Part shown: positions 1-8,403 of the stretch, one piece after another
Numbering within the stretch: the first letter of the stretch is position 1
How the letters are laid out: the number at the start of each line of letters is the position of its first letter
Assembly (NCBI GenBank): GCA_014055465.1
Contig: WIAF01000001.1
Coordinates: 806,001 to 870,000 of the forward strand
From: Nitrospira sp. CR1.1
GTDB lineage: Bacteria; Nitrospirota; Nitrospiria; Nitrospirales; Nitrospiraceae
DNA: 64,000 nt
Reading direction: 5' to 3'
Position numbers and translations under genes: made by a program
The notes under the pieces: model-generated
The model's input: only the letters and a program-made list of their open reading frames with translations
Told to the model about the DNA's origin: nothing
Database searches by the model: none

Positions 1-1528
1 TGTCCGGAGTGAACGGTTTTTGTAAAAACGTGGTCCGATGGGGATCCATGCCGCTATTCACGCAAATATCGTCCAGGTATCCGGACATGAACAGAACCCG
101 CAAGTTTGGTTTGATGACAGAGAGGTGTTGCGCGAGTTCCCGGCCGTTCATGCCCGGCATCACCACATCAGTCAGCAACAGATCGACGTGATAGCTTTGT
201 TGCGTGGCGGTCAGACAAGCTTCCACGCCATTCTTTGCTTCAATCACGTGATACCCTGTTTTGACTAATTCATGACGAATCAAGTCGCGCACGCCGCCGT
301 CGTCTTCGACAAGGAGAATGGTTTCCGATCCCTCCCGCGGCCGGCCGTGGGGTTTCTCGGCGCGAGTGGCAGACGTTTGCGGATTGACGCGCGGGAAATA
401 CAGATCGAAGGTGGTGCCGTGTCCGACCTGGCTCCAGACATCGATTCCGCCCCCGCAGGTGGTGACGATACCGAATACGGTCGACAGCCCGAGTCCGGTA
501 CCCTTGTGTTCTTCCTTCGTCGTAAAAAACGGCTCAAATAAGTGGGCGAGAACTTCGGCGTCCATGCCGGAGCCGGTGTCGGTGACCGTCAGTTTGACAT
601 AGTGTCCCAACGGCAATGGGTGGAGATGGTGCATCGGGGTACGCGCGAGTTCCGTCTGCGATGTTTCGATGGCCAGCAAACCTCCGTTGGGCATTGCATC
701 CCGGGCGTTCACGACCAGATTCATGAGAACCTGTTCCAGTTGCCCGGGACCCACTTTGACATGACCATGATGGGGGTCTGGCCGGATGACCAATTGGATA
801 TCTTCGCCGATGAGGCGGCGGAGCATGCCCTCCACATTGCCAAGGAGTGAGTTCACCGGCAGCACCTGCGGCTCTGCCGGCTGTTTACGGCTGAACGCCA
901 TGAGTTGACGAATCAAATTCGCAGCCCTCTCGCCGGCTTTCTGCATCTCTTCAATCTTCGAGCGGATGGGGTTGCCGGCGGGCAGGTCTCCCAGGAGGAC
1001 CTGGCTATGGCCCATGATGACCGTCAGGAGATTATTGAAGTCGTGGGCGAGCCCTCCGGCGAGGCGGCCGACGGCCTCCATTTTCTGCGCTTGGCGAAAC
1101 TGTTTTTCGCTCATGCGCAACGCGTCTTCAGCCCGTCTGCGTTCAAGGCGCTCGTCAAGTTCGCGCAGGGTCCGTTTGATGGACGGCGCCAGCCTGCCCA
1201 GACGCTGCTTGAAGATATAGTCGGTGGCTCCCCGCTGCATCATGTCGATGGCAAATTCTTCGCCCTGTGTCGCGGAGACAAAAAGGAATGGGAGGTCCGG
1301 GTGCAAGGTCCGAGCGAGGCCGAGGGCGGAGGCCCCGTCGAAGCCGGGGACCGCAGTGTCGGCAAGAATGAGGCTGAAGCCTTCCTGGCGGAGGGCCGCC
1401 AGGAACTCCTCACGCGTCTGGACGCGCGTTGATTGGCACAGAATGCCGGCCTCGCGGAGCGTGGAGTTAATCAGTTCCGCGTCCGCCGTGTTACTCTCAA
1501 GATGGATGAAGCGCAGGGGCTGAGTCAT
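1..1528 (-). CDS. Hybrid sensor histidine kinase (REC-HisKA-HATPase-REC), 3' end outside window
   Basis: The 509 visible codons read from ATG at 1528 to the left window edge without a stop. Domains in order: an N-terminal receiver (phosphoacceptor D57 in LILADTAVPGFDG), a short linker, HisKA with H162 in GGLAHDFNNLL, and a HATPase with intact N box (MNLVVNARDAM), G1 (DTGSGM), FFTTK and GTGLGL boxes. A second receiver follows, with LLTDVVMPGMNG, and is cut near its conserved KP. No transmembrane segment or PAS domain is seen, so input probably arrives by phosphorylation of the first receiver. It lies 21 bases after the single-domain receiver gene and is probably the last gene of that operon. 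The kinase looks catalytically complete. The ligand and target are unknown. Confidence 0.9.
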   Translation of the reverse strand, partial: MTQPLRFIHLESNTADAELINSTLREAGILCQSTRVQTREEFLAALRQEGFSLILADTAVPGFDGASALGLARTLHPDLPFLFVSATQGEEFAIDMMQRGATDYIFKQRLGRLAPSIKRTLRELDERLERRRAEDALRMSEKQFRQAQKMEAVGRLAGGLAHDFNNLLTVIMGHSQVLLGDLPAGNPIRSKIEEMQKAGERAANLIRQLMAFSRKQPAEPQVLPVNSLLGNVEGMLRRLIGEDIQLVIRPDPHHGHVKVGPGQLEQVLMNLVVNARDAMPNGGLLAIETSQTELARTPMHHLHPLPLGHYVKLTVTDTGSGMDAEVLAHLFEPFFTTKEEHKGTGLGLSTVFGIVTTCGGGIDVWSQVGHGTTFDLYFPRVNPQTSATRAEKPHGRPREGSETILLVEDDGGVRDLIRHELVKTGYHVIEAKNGVEACLTATQQSYHVDLLLTDVVMPGMNGRELAQHLSVIKPNLRVLFMSGYLDDICVNSGMDPHRTTFLQKPFTPD

Positions 1529-1549
1529 CGTCTGTATCGAGATCGGAGG

Positions 1550-2017
1550 TTAGGCGGACCGGCCGGCTACCCGGCTTGCCCCTTCGGGCGGCGGTTCGTT
1601 GATCATGCCCCAAAACACGCCCAGTTCTTTGACCGCCTTCAGGAACTGATGAAACTCCACCGGCTTGACGACATAGGCATTGGCGCCAAGGGCATAACTT
1701 TCCGCCAGGTCCCGTTCTTCGCGGGAGGATGTGAGCATGACGACGGGGATGGATCTCAGCGCGGCGTCATGCTTAATTGTGCGCAAGACCTCCAGGCCGT
1801 CGACCTTGGGCATTTTTAAATCGAGCAGCACCACGGCGGGATTGCCTTGGAGACGTGTTTTGAAATGGCCCCGGCAATAGAGGTAGTCCAAGACTTCCGC
1901 GCCGTCATGGCAGAGAATGACCTTGTCGGCCAAATGGTGCTCTTCCATGGCCGCGAGCGCCAGTTCGGCGTCGCGCGGATTGTCTTCAGCGAGTAAAATG
2001 GGTTTAGAAACGGTCAT
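1550..2017 (-). CDS. Single-domain response regulator, Rcp1-like
   Basis: This 155-residue protein is a lone CheY-type receiver with no output domain. It shows the acidic pair in LLAEDNPRD, the phosphoacceptor Asp in VVLLDLKMPKVDG, the Thr in VVMLTSS and the Lys in YVVKPVEF. The loop with a YCRGHF-like insert and the DLKMPKVDGLEVL signature match the Rcp1 group, which partners bacteriophytochrome-type kinases. Its ATG overlaps the stop of the upstream CHASE3 kinase gene by four bases (ATGA), indicating translational coupling. It is therefore the likely first phosphate acceptor of that kinase. Passing phosphate on to the downstream hybrid kinase is an inference. Confidence 0.92.
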   Translation of the reverse strand: MTVSKPILLAEDNPRDAELALAAMEEHHLADKVILCHDGAEVLDYLYCRGHFKTRLQGNPAVVLLDLKMPKVDGLEVLRTIKHDAALRSIPVVMLTSSREERDLAESYALGANAYVVKPVEFHQFLKAVKELGVFWGMINEPPPEGASRVAGRSA

Positions 2018-3507
2018 GCCAAGGGCCTCACTCTCGGGAGGCTGACGTAAAAGGTGGCGCCTTCGTCGAGCGCACCCTCCGCCCAGGTTTTTCCCCCGTG
2101 CCGGTGAATAATTCGTCTGACATTGGCGAGCCCGATGCCTGTTCCTTCGAACTCATCCGCTCGATGGAGCCGTTGAAAGACACCAAAGAGTTTGTTGGCG
2201 TACCGCATATCGAATCCTACCCCATTATCGCGGACGAATAACACCGCTTCATTCGGCCCGTTGTCCAGACTTCCGATTTCAATCGTCGCCCGCGGCCTGG
2301 TCCCGGTGAATTTAATGGCATTCGCAATCAGATTCACAAATACCTGCCGCAACATGGCCGCGTCTCCCGTGACCTCGGGGAGTTGAGCGATTGTCCATGA
2401 GATGGCGCGATCTTGCAAGTCATGTCGAAGATCGTGCCGCAGGGCGGCAATTAATTGGTTCAAATTGACCGTCCCGCGCAACATTTCCTGCCGTCCCATG
2501 CGCGAAAACACCAGGAGATCGTCGATGAGTTGGCCCATTCGGGTGGCGGATTCCGAAATCGTCTGTAAGTAGCGTTTCGCCTTGTCATCGAGAGAGATCG
2601 AAGCGGCCTTTCCGAGGAGCGACGCATAGCCGTGAATATGCCGGAGCGGGGCGCGCAAATCGTGCGACACCGAATAGCTGAACGCCTCCAGCTCCTTGTT
2701 GGCGGCTTCAAGGAGTTCGCCCCGGCGGTGGAGCTCGTCCGCAATTCGGCGACGCTCGGTAATATCATGCCGGATCAAGTAATACACGGCCGCGAGGAGC
2801 ACGAACAGCAAGAGGGCCCCGGTGGTCAACAGAATGATACTGGAGCGAGTGGTGGCCGTCGATTCAATGACCCGTTGCGCGAGTGCTTTGGTTTCTTCCT
2901 GATCCATCTGAGCTTGCAGCCGCCTGGCAGAATCGAGTGCGGTCTTGGCAACCCCCGTGAGTGCCATTCCTCGCACCGAGTCAAAGCCCGTCTTGGCGCG
3001 CAGTTCGATGGCGGCGCGTTCTTCCTGCAATTGCTGAGTGATCAAATGCTCGAGATCGCTCACATGCGCGCGCTGTGTACTGTCTGGATCAGTGAGTTCC
3101 CGTAGATAGCGGACATATTCCGGCGCGCGTTCCCGCAGGCTGCTGTAGGCGGCCAGGTAGCTCTCGTCTCCGGTGACGAGGAACCGCCGGTGGCCATTCT
3201 CCGCATCGTCTATGGCTTCTCCGGTTGCAGCGAGAAATTGAGTGAACTCGTGACTCCGTTGGTCCAAGTGGCCATTGCGAATGAGCACGGTCATGTTGCG
3301 GTATGAAATGGCGGAAATGACCAGGATGCCGGCAAAGACGAGCCCGAACCCGGCCAGGACGCGCTGTTCGATTGATCGCCTCTGAAACGTCTGAACCAGC
3401 GGCGTGAGGAGCGACGCTCGGCCCGGATTCTGCTCGGCCTGCGGCGAGGCAGGAAAGGGGGTGTCGAGCCCCACGTCTGCGGGTTGGTGGCGGTTCGGTT
3501 CGTCCAT
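2014..3507 (-). CDS. Membrane CHASE3-domain sensor histidine kinase
   Basis: This is a 497-residue kinase reading from ATG at 3507; the frame also extends upstream to a TTG at 3591, with no clear Shine-Dalgarno for either. Membrane helices at about 50-68 and 222-245 bracket a periplasmic helical domain with the CHASE3 signature (NGHRRFLVTGDESYL). HisKA carries H282 in SVSHDLRAPLRHI. The HATPase has VNLIANAIKF, DNGVGFD and GTGIGLANV, so it should be active. The HisKA/HATPase type is the one commonly paired with Rcp1-like receivers, which matches the overlapping gene downstream. The signal sensed is unknown. Confidence 0.9.
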   Translation of the reverse strand: MDEPNRHQPADVGLDTPFPASPQAEQNPGRASLLTPLVQTFQRRSIEQRVLAGFGLVFAGILVISAISYRNMTVLIRNGHLDQRSHEFTQFLAATGEAIDDAENGHRRFLVTGDESYLAAYSSLRERAPEYVRYLRELTDPDSTQRAHVSDLEHLITQQLQEERAAIELRAKTGFDSVRGMALTGVAKTALDSARRLQAQMDQEETKALAQRVIESTATTRSSIILLTTGALLLFVLLAAVYYLIRHDITERRRIADELHRRGELLEAANKELEAFSYSVSHDLRAPLRHIHGYASLLGKAASISLDDKAKRYLQTISESATRMGQLIDDLLVFSRMGRQEMLRGTVNLNQLIAALRHDLRHDLQDRAISWTIAQLPEVTGDAAMLRQVFVNLIANAIKFTGTRPRATIEIGSLDNGPNEAVLFVRDNGVGFDMRYANKLFGVFQRLHRADEFEGTGIGLANVRRIIHRHGGKTWAEGALDEGATFYVSLPRVRPLA

Positions 3508-3665
3508 GCCCAAAGTGAACGCCCTGAAGATTATGTGGACTGGAGCCCGGGAAAGCGCGTCAAGGATTTGGGTGCAGCCGGAAGACCACAAGCCTATTGT
3601 AACAGAAGGTATTGATTAGCGAAGAGAATTGATGGAAACCGCGAGCCGGTACTTCGAACGGATCC

Positions 3666-5162
3666 TTAGCCCCCGAACGGTGTGACTGGCGGAGTAATGG
3701 ACGCGGCAGGTCCGACGAAATTGGAAAACATCAGCGTGGCTGCCACAGCCCAGTCGAGGAAGGGTTGCGGATAGATACCGATCACGAGCGTTCCGGCCAA
3801 TCCAACATAAATGACCGCTCGCAAAGGGCCCGTGGTCCTGATGGGAGAGGAGTCGAGCGGCTCGTTGATGTACATCTTTTTGACGACGATCAGATAGTAG
3901 TACATCGAGACGACGATGTTGACGAGGCCGACGGTAATCAGAATGTAGAGGCCTTCTTTGATGGCGGCGACAAAAATGTAGAGTTTCCCGATAAAGCCGG
4001 CGAGTGGAGGGACCCCTGCCAGGGAGAGCAGAAAAATTAACATGGCAAATGCCAGAAAGGGTGAGCGCCGGTTGAGTCCTCGATAGTCGTCGATCTCATC
4101 ACTGCCCACCGAATTGCTGATCGCCATGATGACTGCGAAGGCTCCAAGGTTCGCGAAGAGATAGGTCAAGAGGTAGAACAGGATCGAGTCTGTGCCCATT
4201 TTGGTTCCTGCGGCCAGACCGATCAGCACGTTTCCGACCTGGGCGATACCGGAATAGGCCAACAGACGTTTAATGTTTCGTTGGGCGATAGCCACGATAT
4301 TGCCGTAGGTCATCGACAGAATCGATGCGGCGACGATAAGCAAGGCCCATGCAGGCTTGAACATTGCCAAGGCCACGAGGAACAACCGAAGCAGGATGGC
4401 GAAGGCCGCGACTTTCGGTGCGATGGATAGGAAGGCGGTCACAGGGGTCGGCGCGCCATGATAGGTATCCGGAATCCATGAGTGGAAGGGCACGGCGCCG
4501 ATTTTGAATCCCAACGCCGCAAAGATCAGCAGGAAGCCGATAACCAATCCCGTGGTCGGGGCCGCGCCGGTCATGTCGGAAAAGACGAGCTTGCCTGTTT
4601 CGCCGTACACGAGGCTGATACCGTACGCAAGTAATCCCGCCGCAAAGACGCCCAGGATGAAGAACTTGAGGCCTGCCTCGTTGGAGGCCATGTCGTCACG
4701 GAGATAGGAGACCAGGACGTAAAAGCCGAAAGTCGCGAACTCGAGGGTGACAAAGAGGGATAAGAGGTCGTTGGCCGAGGCCATGAACATCATGCCCAAG
4801 GCCGACATCGCGACGAGGAAGTAATATTCGCCTCGAAAAAGGGAAAACCGATGGACATAGTCGATTGAGAGGAGAATGACCAGGATGGTCGCCAACAGGA
4901 TCATGACTTTGAAAAAGATCGCCATTCGATCCACGACGAACATCTTCCCGAACAAAGTGCCGGTGATGCCGGTCATGTCGAACCATGCGAGGCAGGCCAG
5001 GGTGACGATCACTCCAAAGATGGTCAGGTAGGCCAATTGTTCCTGCACGATGCGTTTGAACGAAAAATCGACGGCCAGGACCACGCACAGCCAGAGCGTA
5101 AGGAACAGTTCGGGAAGCAAGAGGAGGAGATCGCTGGCTGAAAGCGTCAGGGAAAAGGTCAT
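3666..5162 (-). CDS. nuoN: NADH-quinone oxidoreductase subunit N
   Basis: A 498-residue antiporter-like proton-channel subunit of complex I, in the inner membrane. It has about 14 hydrophobic helices. The central broken-helix region GFKIGAVPFHSWIPDTYHG keeps the TM7-type Lys, followed by TAFLSIAPKVAAFA with the second channel Lys. Length is usual for NuoN. It is the last gene of the nuo operon, and its ATG overlaps the end of the upstream nuoM copy by four bases. No clear terminator was seen between its stop and the divergent kinase promoter region. Confidence 0.96.
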   Translation of the reverse strand: MTFSLTLSASDLLLLLPELFLTLWLCVVLAVDFSFKRIVQEQLAYLTIFGVIVTLACLAWFDMTGITGTLFGKMFVVDRMAIFFKVMILLATILVILLSIDYVHRFSLFRGEYYFLVAMSALGMMFMASANDLLSLFVTLEFATFGFYVLVSYLRDDMASNEAGLKFFILGVFAAGLLAYGISLVYGETGKLVFSDMTGAAPTTGLVIGFLLIFAALGFKIGAVPFHSWIPDTYHGAPTPVTAFLSIAPKVAAFAILLRLFLVALAMFKPAWALLIVAASILSMTYGNIVAIAQRNIKRLLAYSGIAQVGNVLIGLAAGTKMGTDSILFYLLTYLFANLGAFAVIMAISNSVGSDEIDDYRGLNRRSPFLAFAMLIFLLSLAGVPPLAGFIGKLYIFVAAIKEGLYILITVGLVNIVVSMYYYLIVVKKMYINEPLDSSPIRTTGPLRAVIYVGLAGTLVIGIYPQPFLDWAVAATLMFSNFVGPAASITPPVTPFGG

Positions 5163-6814
5163 CGCGGGGTCACCTTCGCAATCGCCTCACGGGAAGCTGA
5201 CACGGCCATGGTGGGCGAGCTGGCTTGTGGATTGTTCATCGGAAGCTCTGCGACCGGGACCACTTTGGTGATACGGGCGATCAGCGGGTCGACTCCTGAC
5301 CTGACCACGGAGTAGAGATGTCCCGGGAAAATGCCGAAGCTGATGCTGACCGTGATCATAATGAGCAGGGGCATGCGGTCGACAACCGCCACGGCATCGT
5401 GCGAGTGGCTGTACTTTTCCGCCATCGAGCCATAGAAGAGGCCGCGCATCATCTTGAAGAGATAGGCCATGGTCAACACGATTCCGAGCACCGCCACGAC
5501 GACCTGGAAGGGATATTTATTCCAACTGCCGACGATGATCATCACTTCGGCGATGAAGTTGACAGTGCCGGGCATTCCGATCGAGGCCATACATCCGATG
5601 ACAAAGGCTGCCGATATAAATGGCATCCTGTTGGACAGGCCTCCCAAGGACGGGATGTCGCGGGTGTGAGTTTGATCGTAGACCCAGCCGGCCATGGCGA
5701 ATAGCATGCCGGTGGCCATAGCATGCGCGAACATGTAGATCACGGCTCCGCTGAGACTGATGTAGTCCAACGCCGCCATGCCCAGGAAGACATAACCCAT
5801 GTGGCTGGAGCTCGAATAGCCGATGACGTATTTGGTGTCCTTCGCATAGTACGCAACCAGGCCGCCATAAATAATGCTGAAGATGCACAGCACCGCGGCG
5901 ATGGGCATGAGTTCCCGAGTCGTCTCGGGAAGAATTTCAAATGCGACACGGATAATCGAAAAGTGGCCGAGTTTCATCAGCACGCCGGCATGCAACATGC
6001 TGGTGGCGGCCGGTGCGGCGGCATGACCGACCGGAGACCAGGAGTGCAACGGCCAAATCGGGGCGATCGACGCGAAGCCGAAGAAAATCAGCAGCCAGAT
6101 GAGCGTGGCCAACGGTCCTGAGAAATGCGCTTTCTCGCGCAAAATGAGGATGTCGAAGGTGTTCAGCCCGGAGAATTTGTAAATGAGCAGAATGCCCATC
6201 AAGGCGGCCACGGCAAAGGCGGAAAGAAACAGGACGAGTTTCATCGCCGCGTATTCTTTGCTGTTCGCGCCGAAGTTGAAAATGAAGCCGACGGAGTCCC
6301 GTTGTTTCAGACCTTCAGGGTCCGTCATTTCGAGGTATTTTTTGGTATGGCTGCCCCACATGCCCAAGAGCAGATACATGGGGATGACGGACATTTCATA
6401 GAAGAAGTACAGGAAGAATAAGTCGAGCGACATGAAGACGCCGATCGTCGCCGCGGCGAGAATCAAGATCCAGATATAGAACTCTTTCATCCGGTCCTTG
6501 ATATGCCAGGAGACGAATATGCCGGCGAATAAGAGGATGCCTGATGCGAGCACCAATGGGGTGCCGATGCCGTCTACGCCGAGATGCAGTGAAATGCCCA
6601 GCTGACGGGACCATTCAATGCGCTGGATGAACTGGTATCCGCCTTTCACGGAATCGTAGGCGTAGAAGAGATACACGGATGCGGCCAATGAGACGAAGGC
6701 GGACCCGGCTGCGATGCCGCGTACCAGCGAGACTTGCCGGTTTGAGACGAAAATGAGCGCGAGGGCCCCGAGAAACGGGGCGAATAAAATGATGAGCAGC
6801 GTGTATTCAGCCAT
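5159..6814 (-). CDS. nuoM: NADH-quinone oxidoreductase subunit M, second copy (NuoM2), atypical
   Basis: A 551-residue NuoM-family membrane protein directly following another nuoM. E140 (FFYEMSVIP) and K281 (LMKLGHF) match the conserved TM5 Glu and TM8 Lys of the family. At the TM7 Lys position, however, it reads GFASIAPIWP: Ile250 replaces the Lys seen in the neighbouring copy (GFAFKAPVFP). There is also a loop insertion of roughly 25 residues after TM5 (about 155-190, with a charged KKYLEMTDPEG stretch). Complex I variants with a fourth pump-like subunit ('2M' complexes) are known. This copy is the probable extra module, but whether it pumps is uncertain. It starts four bases after nuoM1 ends. 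Confidence 0.93.
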   Translation of the reverse strand: MAEYTLLIILFAPFLGALALIFVSNRQVSLVRGIAAGSAFVSLAASVYLFYAYDSVKGGYQFIQRIEWSRQLGISLHLGVDGIGTPLVLASGILLFAGIFVSWHIKDRMKEFYIWILILAAATIGVFMSLDLFFLYFFYEMSVIPMYLLLGMWGSHTKKYLEMTDPEGLKQRDSVGFIFNFGANSKEYAAMKLVLFLSAFAVAALMGILLIYKFSGLNTFDILILREKAHFSGPLATLIWLLIFFGFASIAPIWPLHSWSPVGHAAAPAATSMLHAGVLMKLGHFSIIRVAFEILPETTRELMPIAAVLCIFSIIYGGLVAYYAKDTKYVIGYSSSSHMGYVFLGMAALDYISLSGAVIYMFAHAMATGMLFAMAGWVYDQTHTRDIPSLGGLSNRMPFISAAFVIGCMASIGMPGTVNFIAEVMIIVGSWNKYPFQVVVAVLGIVLTMAYLFKMMRGLFYGSMAEKYSHSHDAVAVVDRMPLLIMITVSISFGIFPGHLYSVVRSGVDPLIARITKVVPVAELPMNNPQASSPTMAVSASREAIAKVTPR

Positions 6815-6818
6815 GATC

Positions 6819-8378
6819 TTACTTCGCCGGCCCGTGGATAACGGTGTCTACTGAGGCTATTTTCGTGCGATCAAGCCGGTCGACAAGGGCTTGAATCGAT
6901 CCATTCATCATCCTCAGGAATGGTGATGGATACAGGCCGATCCACAAAATCATGATTGAGAGCGACAGCGCAATGGTGATTTCTCGCATGTGGAGATCTT
7001 TGACGGCCGCCGACACGTTTTTACTAAGGGGCCCCAGCATGGCGCGTTCGTAATACCACAGAAAATAGGCGGCTCCGAAGATCACGCCGAGCACCGCCAC
7101 AGCCCCAAACCACCATTTCGCCTTAAAGGCGCCCAGAAGGATTAAGAATTCCCCGACAAAACCGTTGGTCCCTGGCAATCCGATAGAGGCCATGCCGATC
7201 AAAAGGAGGAAGGTGGCAAGGAGCGGAGCCTGTTTCGCGAAACCTCCGAAGGAGGATAAGCGCGAACTTTGCTGACGAGTTGATAAGAACCCAGCCATGA
7301 AAAAGAGACCAGCCGTACTGAAGCCCAGGTTAATCATCGTCAGGAGGCTGCCCTGGAGGCCTTGAAAGTTCAAGGCAAACAATCCCACCACCACAAAGCC
7401 GAGATGGCTGATGCTGCTAAATGCGAGCAATCGTTTGAAATCCGATTGCACCAGCGCCACGACTGCCCCATAGAGAATGGCTGTCAGTGCCAAGACCATG
7501 ACGATGGACACGACCCCTTCGCTTTTTGATGCATCGGGTAACAATGGGAAGGTGAAGCGAAGGAACCCGTAGGTGCCCAGCTTCATGCCGGCCAACATGA
7601 CGGCCATTCCGATCGGACCTTCCACGAGGGCATCAGGGAGCCAGGTGTGGAAGGGAAAGACGGGCGCCTTGAAGGCAAATCCCATAAACATGAGCCAGAA
7701 AATGAGAATCTGCTGCGAGACAGGGATGGGAACCGACAACAACTCCAAGAGGTCGAAAGAATAGGCGTGGTCCAGGTGATGGGTCACGGCCCACTGGTGA
7801 TAGTTGATGTCCAGCAAGGCAATGCCGACGAGCATGAAGACGCTGCCCAATAGCGTATAGAGAACGTACTTGAGCGCGGCGTAATGCCGGTCCGGTCCGC
7901 CACCCCAGAGCTTGATGAGAAAGTAGCTCGGGATGAGCATGAGTTCCCAGAAGACGAAAAAGAGGATCAAATCGATGGAGACAAAAATCCCGATGGTGGT
8001 GGTTTCGAGCGCTAGCAGGGCCATGAAGTAGAGCCGCACCTGGTTGCGCACCGTATCCCAGGAATAGATGACGACCAACACGGTGAGGAATGCTGTCAGA
8101 CCCACAAAGAGCACACTGATTCCGTCGACAGCCAGGTGGTACCCGATTCCGAGCGCCGGAAGCCACCGCGCATGTTCTGCAAACTGCATGGCCGCGGAAT
8201 CAGGGACAAACCGCACGAGGACGATGCACGCGAGAGCCAGTTCCACGAGGGCAATGCCCAAGGTCGTGGATTTGAGCAGGTCCTCGTCGTCGATGAGCCA
8301 GAGGACTGCCGCCCCGACCAGGGGGAGAAAAATCAGGTACGACAGAATAGGAAACCCGAAACTGAACTCTTCAAGCAT
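6819..8378 (-). CDS. nuoM: NADH-quinone oxidoreductase subunit M, first copy (NuoM1), canonical
   Basis: A 519-residue NuoM with all recognisable proton-channel residues: E145 in FFVFWELMLIP, K237 in GFAFKAPVFPFHTW, K266 in AGMKLGTYG, and the C-terminal-half Glu in GTNGFVGEFLILLG. It is an inner-membrane antiporter-like subunit of complex I. It lies 25 bases after nuoL and four bases before the second nuoM. This copy is closest to the standard NuoM of a three-pump complex I. Confidence 0.96.
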   Translation of the reverse strand: MLEEFSFGFPILSYLIFLPLVGAAVLWLIDDEDLLKSTTLGIALVELALACIVLVRFVPDSAAMQFAEHARWLPALGIGYHLAVDGISVLFVGLTAFLTVLVVIYSWDTVRNQVRLYFMALLALETTTIGIFVSIDLILFFVFWELMLIPSYFLIKLWGGGPDRHYAALKYVLYTLLGSVFMLVGIALLDINYHQWAVTHHLDHAYSFDLLELLSVPIPVSQQILIFWLMFMGFAFKAPVFPFHTWLPDALVEGPIGMAVMLAGMKLGTYGFLRFTFPLLPDASKSEGVVSIVMVLALTAILYGAVVALVQSDFKRLLAFSSISHLGFVVVGLFALNFQGLQGSLLTMINLGFSTAGLFFMAGFLSTRQQSSRLSSFGGFAKQAPLLATFLLLIGMASIGLPGTNGFVGEFLILLGAFKAKWWFGAVAVLGVIFGAAYFLWYYERAMLGPLSKNVSAAVKDLHMREITIALSLSIMILWIGLYPSPFLRMMNGSIQALVDRLDRTKIASVDTVIHGPAK

Positions 8379-8403
8379 CGTAAGTCCAAAAAGGTCTGAC
8401 GCG

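Noticed and set aside
905..1432. Plus-strand open frames across the left end
   Set aside because: They are shadows of the hybrid kinase on the minus strand, which shows complete HisKA, HATPase and receiver motifs.
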